Positions 61,103 through 64,000 of a stretch of DNA of 64,000 bases are shown here, piece after piece (position 1 is the first letter of the stretch; every line of letters starts with the position of its first letter). The position numbers and the translations under genes were made by a program. The notes below the pieces were generated by a model. That model saw only the letters and a list, made by a program, of their open reading frames with translations, did not search any database and was not told where the DNA came from. This stretch comes from Thiogranum sp963752745 (lineage in GTDB: Bacteria; Pseudomonadota; Gammaproteobacteria; DSM-19610), in contig CAVWAK010000024.1 of assembly GCA_963752745.1 (NCBI GenBank), positions 1-64,000 on the forward strand, given 5' to 3'.

Positions 61103-61269
61103 TCCTCTGTGGCATGAGTCCGAGTAGTTGTACCTCTCCGATTCACCTGTATGGGCAGAGTGACGTTTCAGGAGTTCCGTCTTGCGGATCTACACACCAC
61201 GTCAACAACCGCCCGGCATGGTTCAGAAAAATTAGGGTCCAAAGTTCGCCGGACTCATGCCACAGAGGA
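61103..61269. repeat. 167-bp element bounded by perfect 20-bp inverted repeats
   Basis: Left end TCCTCTGTGGCATGAGTCCG (61103-61122); right end is its exact reverse complement (61250-61269). The 127-bp interior has no credible gene. The layout is that of a miniature inverted-repeat element or a very large hairpin. I saw no flanking target duplication of more than 2-3 bp. The 61270-61712 stretch that follows is AT-rich and holds no recognisable gene. Confidence 0.75.
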
Positions 61270-61712
61270 CTGAAGCTGATTGCCTTCGTCCTGCTGATGC
61301 AGTAATCATCGCTATTTACGCTTGTAGTGATGATTGCTGTGTTCACAGGAGGTAAAGCAAGGCTGATGCCAGAATTGACGAAATAACTGCAATTAATTGT
61401 CTATCAATAAGTTATCGAATATATAGCAATCTGTGAGGCCGTTATCACGTCGCGGTACGGAGCAAAGCTCTCATATTTGCGTCATATTTATGTCAAGCGA
61501 CGGTGACCTGACGGCAGATAGATCATTAATTCGAATAATGGCAATGACAGGGAAAGCAACGCCGTAATCATTACGCTTACCTCAATGGGCATTTCGAGTC
61601 TTCCCCATCGTCATCATCCTGTCTACCAGGAAAACATCAATATAAGCAGGTCTTTATTTCTTCTCCAGATAGCCGATAGCGAACTTATTTAGTTGCCGAT
61701 GACAGGTTTCAT

Positions 61713-62438
61713 ATGCGGATTCTGGGAAAAGGAATTATCGTCTTGTTGCTGCTGGTCCCCGGGCTGGGAATAACGCAACCCAAACTTGTGTTCTCTGGAA
61801 TCCAGGGCTCGGCGAATTCTGATATCAGCATGCGGGTACTACAACATGCCTACCAGCAGCTTGGCATTGACATCGAGTATCTTCCTCTGCCCGGTGAACG
61901 TGCACTGCGTACCTCCGATTCCGGTGAAGTTGACGGTGAAGTATTTCGCATCGCGAATGTTAACCAACGCTACAGGAACCTGGTCCCGGTGCCGACCAGG
62001 ATTAACGTGTTGCAGGGGATCGCCTTTACCAAAGAACGTGATATCAGGGTTAACGGTTGGCAAAGCCTTGCACCGCACAATATCGGTATTCAGGTCGGGA
62101 TAAAGTTCGCCGAAAGAGGCACCGAGGGTATGAACCGGATTCTGGTGGATACCAATGCACAACTGTTCAAAATGCTTGATAGCGGACGCGTTGATGTCAT
62201 AGTGGCAGCACATGCGAATGGTCTGAAAACCATCTCTGCGCTGGAATTAACCGGTATTCGATCAACAACTCCTGCAATTCAGGAGTACCCTCTGTTTCAT
62301 TACCTGCACAAAAAACATAGCGCACTGGTGCCAAAACTCGATGCTGTACTAAGAGGCATGGAGGAGTCCGGTCTGATCCTGCAGATACGGCATGCCGCCC
62401 TGGAAGATCTTCAGAATGGTGGCAAGTCGCTGCACTAG
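61713..62438 (+). CDS. periplasmic solute-binding family 3-like protein
   Basis: A 241-residue protein with a signal peptide (ILGKGIIVLLLLVPGLGITQ). The type II periplasmic-binding fold of amino-acid receptors is visible: MRVLQHAYQQLGIDIEYLPL, RTSDSGEVDGEVFRIANVNQ, VLQGIAFTKE and DSGRVDVIVAAHANGLKTI. It ends LRGMEESGLILQIRHAALED. Ten bases separate it from a membrane histidine kinase gene and no ABC permease is nearby, so it probably detects a small molecule for the kinase instead of importing it. The ligand is unknown. Confidence 0.82.
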   Translation: MRILGKGIIVLLLLVPGLGITQPKLVFSGIQGSANSDISMRVLQHAYQQLGIDIEYLPLPGERALRTSDSGEVDGEVFRIANVNQRYRNLVPVPTRINVLQGIAFTKERDIRVNGWQSLAPHNIGIQVGIKFAERGTEGMNRILVDTNAQLFKMLDSGRVDVIVAAHANGLKTISALELTGIRSTTPAIQEYPLFHYLHKKHSALVPKLDAVLRGMEESGLILQIRHAALEDLQNGGKSLH

Positions 62439-62447
62439 TTTCTGACG

Positions 62448-64000
62448 ATGGTTACACTCAGAAATTCAATTGCCACCTACCTTTTCAAGGTAATATTTGG
62501 CCTTTACCTGGTTGTTACGATCATTGTCACCATCACGCAGATGGTGTTTGAATATGAACACGTAACCAGAACTGTCAGGAACGAGATTTCTCAACTGCCG
62601 GTCACGTATATCCCAGGCCTGGGCACCGCATTGTGGACTTTCAATGATCGAGCTATACGTTCAATGCTTATCGGCATCAATGAAATAGCCGTTGTGACTG
62701 GTGTAAAGATCGATGATGGTACCGACATCAGGGCCATCGGAAAGATTGCCTCTGAGGATCATAACTATATCGAATACGATCATCTGGGCAATCAAAAAAG
62801 TACTTCTAACGATAAACCGTTTTCCAGGCTCATCGATCATGAGTTTGATATTACTTACTTAAATGGAAATGGAGAAACTGTCAAACTCGGTACAGGGACA
62901 ATCTATACCAGTTCAGCAGTCATATTCGAGCGCGTAAAGTACGGATTTGTCCTTATTGTGATTAATTCTGTGATTAAAACTTTGGCGTTATGGTTTATAT
63001 TTCTGTTTTTTATGCGCCGTATCTTGAGTCGACCGCTTGTTCAGCTGGCGAATGAGACTGAAAGGATCAGCTTCGATAATCTGAAAGACGCAAAACTAAG
63101 CATTGAAACGAATGGCAGAAATGAACTGAAAGTGCTTGAAGAGTCGTTCAACAAGATGATCGGCAAGTTGCTTCAATCAAGAAACAAACTCGATGCCGTT
63201 AACCAGCACCTCGAAGAGAAAGTAAAGGAACGTACGTACCAGCTGGAAAACGAGGTGCAAGTCCGCAAACTTGCCCAGCAAGAGGCAGAAAAGTCTAATT
63301 CGATAAAGTCGGATTTTATCGCCAATATCAGTCATGAAGTCAGAACGCCCATGACCAGTATTTATGGCATGGCCTGCTTCATGCAAAAATCAAAGCTTGA
63401 TGATGAGCAAAAGCAGTATGCCGATGTTATTGTCAGGAATTGCGAGAACCTGATGTCTCTTATCGAAGAGATTCTGGATTTTTCCAAAATGGAGTCAGGT
63501 AGAATTGAGCTTGAAATTACCTCTGTCGATCTGAAAGAGTTCCTCGAGAGCCTGGTAAATCTGTTCCATTTACAGGCAGCGAAAAAAAATATCGAGATAT
63601 CATTTTCCATACACCCGGGTGTCCCGCCCAGCATAGAGGCAGATGAACAACGCCTGCGTCAGATTCTTGCCAATCTTGTCAATAATGCAATGAAGTTCAC
63701 TGAGTCGGGGGGCATCACTATTGATATCGCACTGAGTGATACTGATCACGAAAAGTTACAGTTTTCCGTGTCTGATACCGGTATCGGTATTCCCGAGAAC
63801 AGTCAGGCGAAGATATTTGACTCCTTCACACAGGTCGATTCATCAACCACGCGCAAATATGGCGGGACCGGGCTGGGTCTCGCCATTTGTAAACGGTTTA
63901 TTGATCTGATGGGTGGGGAAATATGGGTAGTCAGTGAGCCGGGTGAGGGCAGCACCTTCAGCTTCACCATTAATGCCTGTCATCCAGAGCTGGAATCAGT
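62448..64000 (+). CDS. membrane hybrid-type sensor histidine kinase, C-terminus beyond the right edge
   Basis: The frame opens at the ATG at 62448, just after an in-frame stop, and is still open at the edge (517 residues seen). First helix LFKVIFGLYLVVTIIVTITQ, periplasmic region about 35-165 (GLGTALWTFNDRAIRSMLIG), second helix LALWFIFLFFMRRILSRPLV, HAMP, and a coiled coil. HisKA carries the phospho-His in DFIANISHEVRTPMTSIYGM. The HATPase has RQILANLVNNAMKFTESGGI, SDTGIGIPEN and GGTGLGLAICKRFIDLMGGE. Kinases of this layout often add receiver domains after the ATPase. It pairs with the solute-binding protein upstream. Confidence 0.92.
   Translation, partial: MVTLRNSIATYLFKVIFGLYLVVTIIVTITQMVFEYEHVTRTVRNEISQLPVTYIPGLGTALWTFNDRAIRSMLIGINEIAVVTGVKIDDGTDIRAIGKIASEDHNYIEYDHLGNQKSTSNDKPFSRLIDHEFDITYLNGNGETVKLGTGTIYTSSAVIFERVKYGFVLIVINSVIKTLALWFIFLFFMRRILSRPLVQLANETERISFDNLKDAKLSIETNGRNELKVLEESFNKMIGKLLQSRNKLDAVNQHLEEKVKERTYQLENEVQVRKLAQQEAEKSNSIKSDFIANISHEVRTPMTSIYGMACFMQKSKLDDEQKQYADVIVRNCENLMSLIEEILDFSKMESGRIELEITSVDLKEFLESLVNLFHLQAAKKNIEISFSIHPGVPPSIEADEQRLRQILANLVNNAMKFTESGGITIDIALSDTDHEKLQFSVSDTGIGIPENSQAKIFDSFTQVDSSTTRKYGGTGLGLAICKRFIDLMGGEIWVVSEPGEGSTFSFTINACHPELES

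Noticed and set aside
61096..61305. 69-residue plus-strand and 67-residue minus-strand frames in the inverted-repeat element
   Set aside because: Both run through the 20-bp terminal repeats, lack ribosome-binding sites and show no family features.
1..64000. rRNA, tRNA, riboswitch or phage attachment site
   Set aside because: I looked for cloverleaf ends, conserved rRNA blocks and common riboswitch cores and found none that I could support by eye. A covariance-model scan would be the decisive test.

Overview
The window has two unequal parts. Positions 1 to about 3843 carry a transketolase (cut by the left edge), a GT2 polyprenyl-phosphate glycosyltransferase and a Gfo/Idh/MocA dehydrogenase. 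Their wording looks actinobacterial (Acidimicrobiia-like) to me, which is an impression and not a computed placement. Immediately after the dehydrogenase stop codon the sequence enters the middle of a pirin-family gene that has lost its N-terminus. Everything from there to 64000 reads as one gammaproteobacterial chromosome: MtgA, YciA, YadGH, PBP7, NemA, a CzcCBA efflux system, PlsB- and LpxL-like acyltransferases. The simplest reading is a chimeric contig join at about 3843-3850; a recent transfer is the alternative.

Gammaproteobacterial part, left to right. 3.8-10.6 kb: envelope and housekeeping genes (LpxL-like acyltransferase, rhodanese, MtgA, a small EF-hand protein, an alpha/beta hydrolase, small secreted proteins). 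10.9-17.8 kb: a DsbA-like protein and a CzcCBA heavy-metal efflux operon headed by a His-rich membrane protein. 18.2-21.2 kb: a decayed stretch with an mtfA pseudogene and a DUF4382 lipoprotein gene broken by repeated frameshifts. 21.4-33.2 kb: a GIY-YIG-like protein, thioesterase and peptide deformylase, a large ExeA-like ATPase with an Ala-rich coiled coil, PBP7, a YadGH ABC exporter, nitronate monooxygenase and acyltransferase genes. 33.4-37.3 kb: universal stress protein, cNMP-binding and CBS genes, a frameshifted TAXI receptor and an EAL remnant. 37.6-46.5 kb: a TatD-like amidohydrolase, spermidine-synthase-like protein, an EF-hand protein with EGKCG motifs, an ArsM-like methyltransferase, a truncated ECF sigma factor with its anti-sigma factor, a mutarotase and an ene-reductase.

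46.5-53.7 kb is signalling-rich: a spondin-domain protein preceded by four 11-bp-phased direct repeats, an OmpR-family response regulator with its kinase, a CHASE2 Ser/Thr kinase with an FHA protein, then a frameshifted M48 protease and an alkyltransferase-like DNA repair protein. 53.7-60.2 kb holds a retropepsin-like protease, a PTS enzyme I homologue with a Cys cluster, Ndk, a chemoreceptor and a DUF1269 protein. 60.2-61.7 kb is non-coding and contains two diverged copies of a roughly 260-bp element with apparently conserved hairpins, followed by a 167-bp inverted-repeat element. The window ends in a solute-binding-protein and histidine-kinase pair cut by the right edge.

No rRNA, tRNA, CRISPR array or intact transposase was seen. 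Broken genes are frequent (mtfA, DUF4382, TAXI, M48, EAL, GAF, a kinase tail, ECF sigma), and most of the frame breaks I could read look like single-base insertions. That fits either gene decay or residual indel errors in the assembly.
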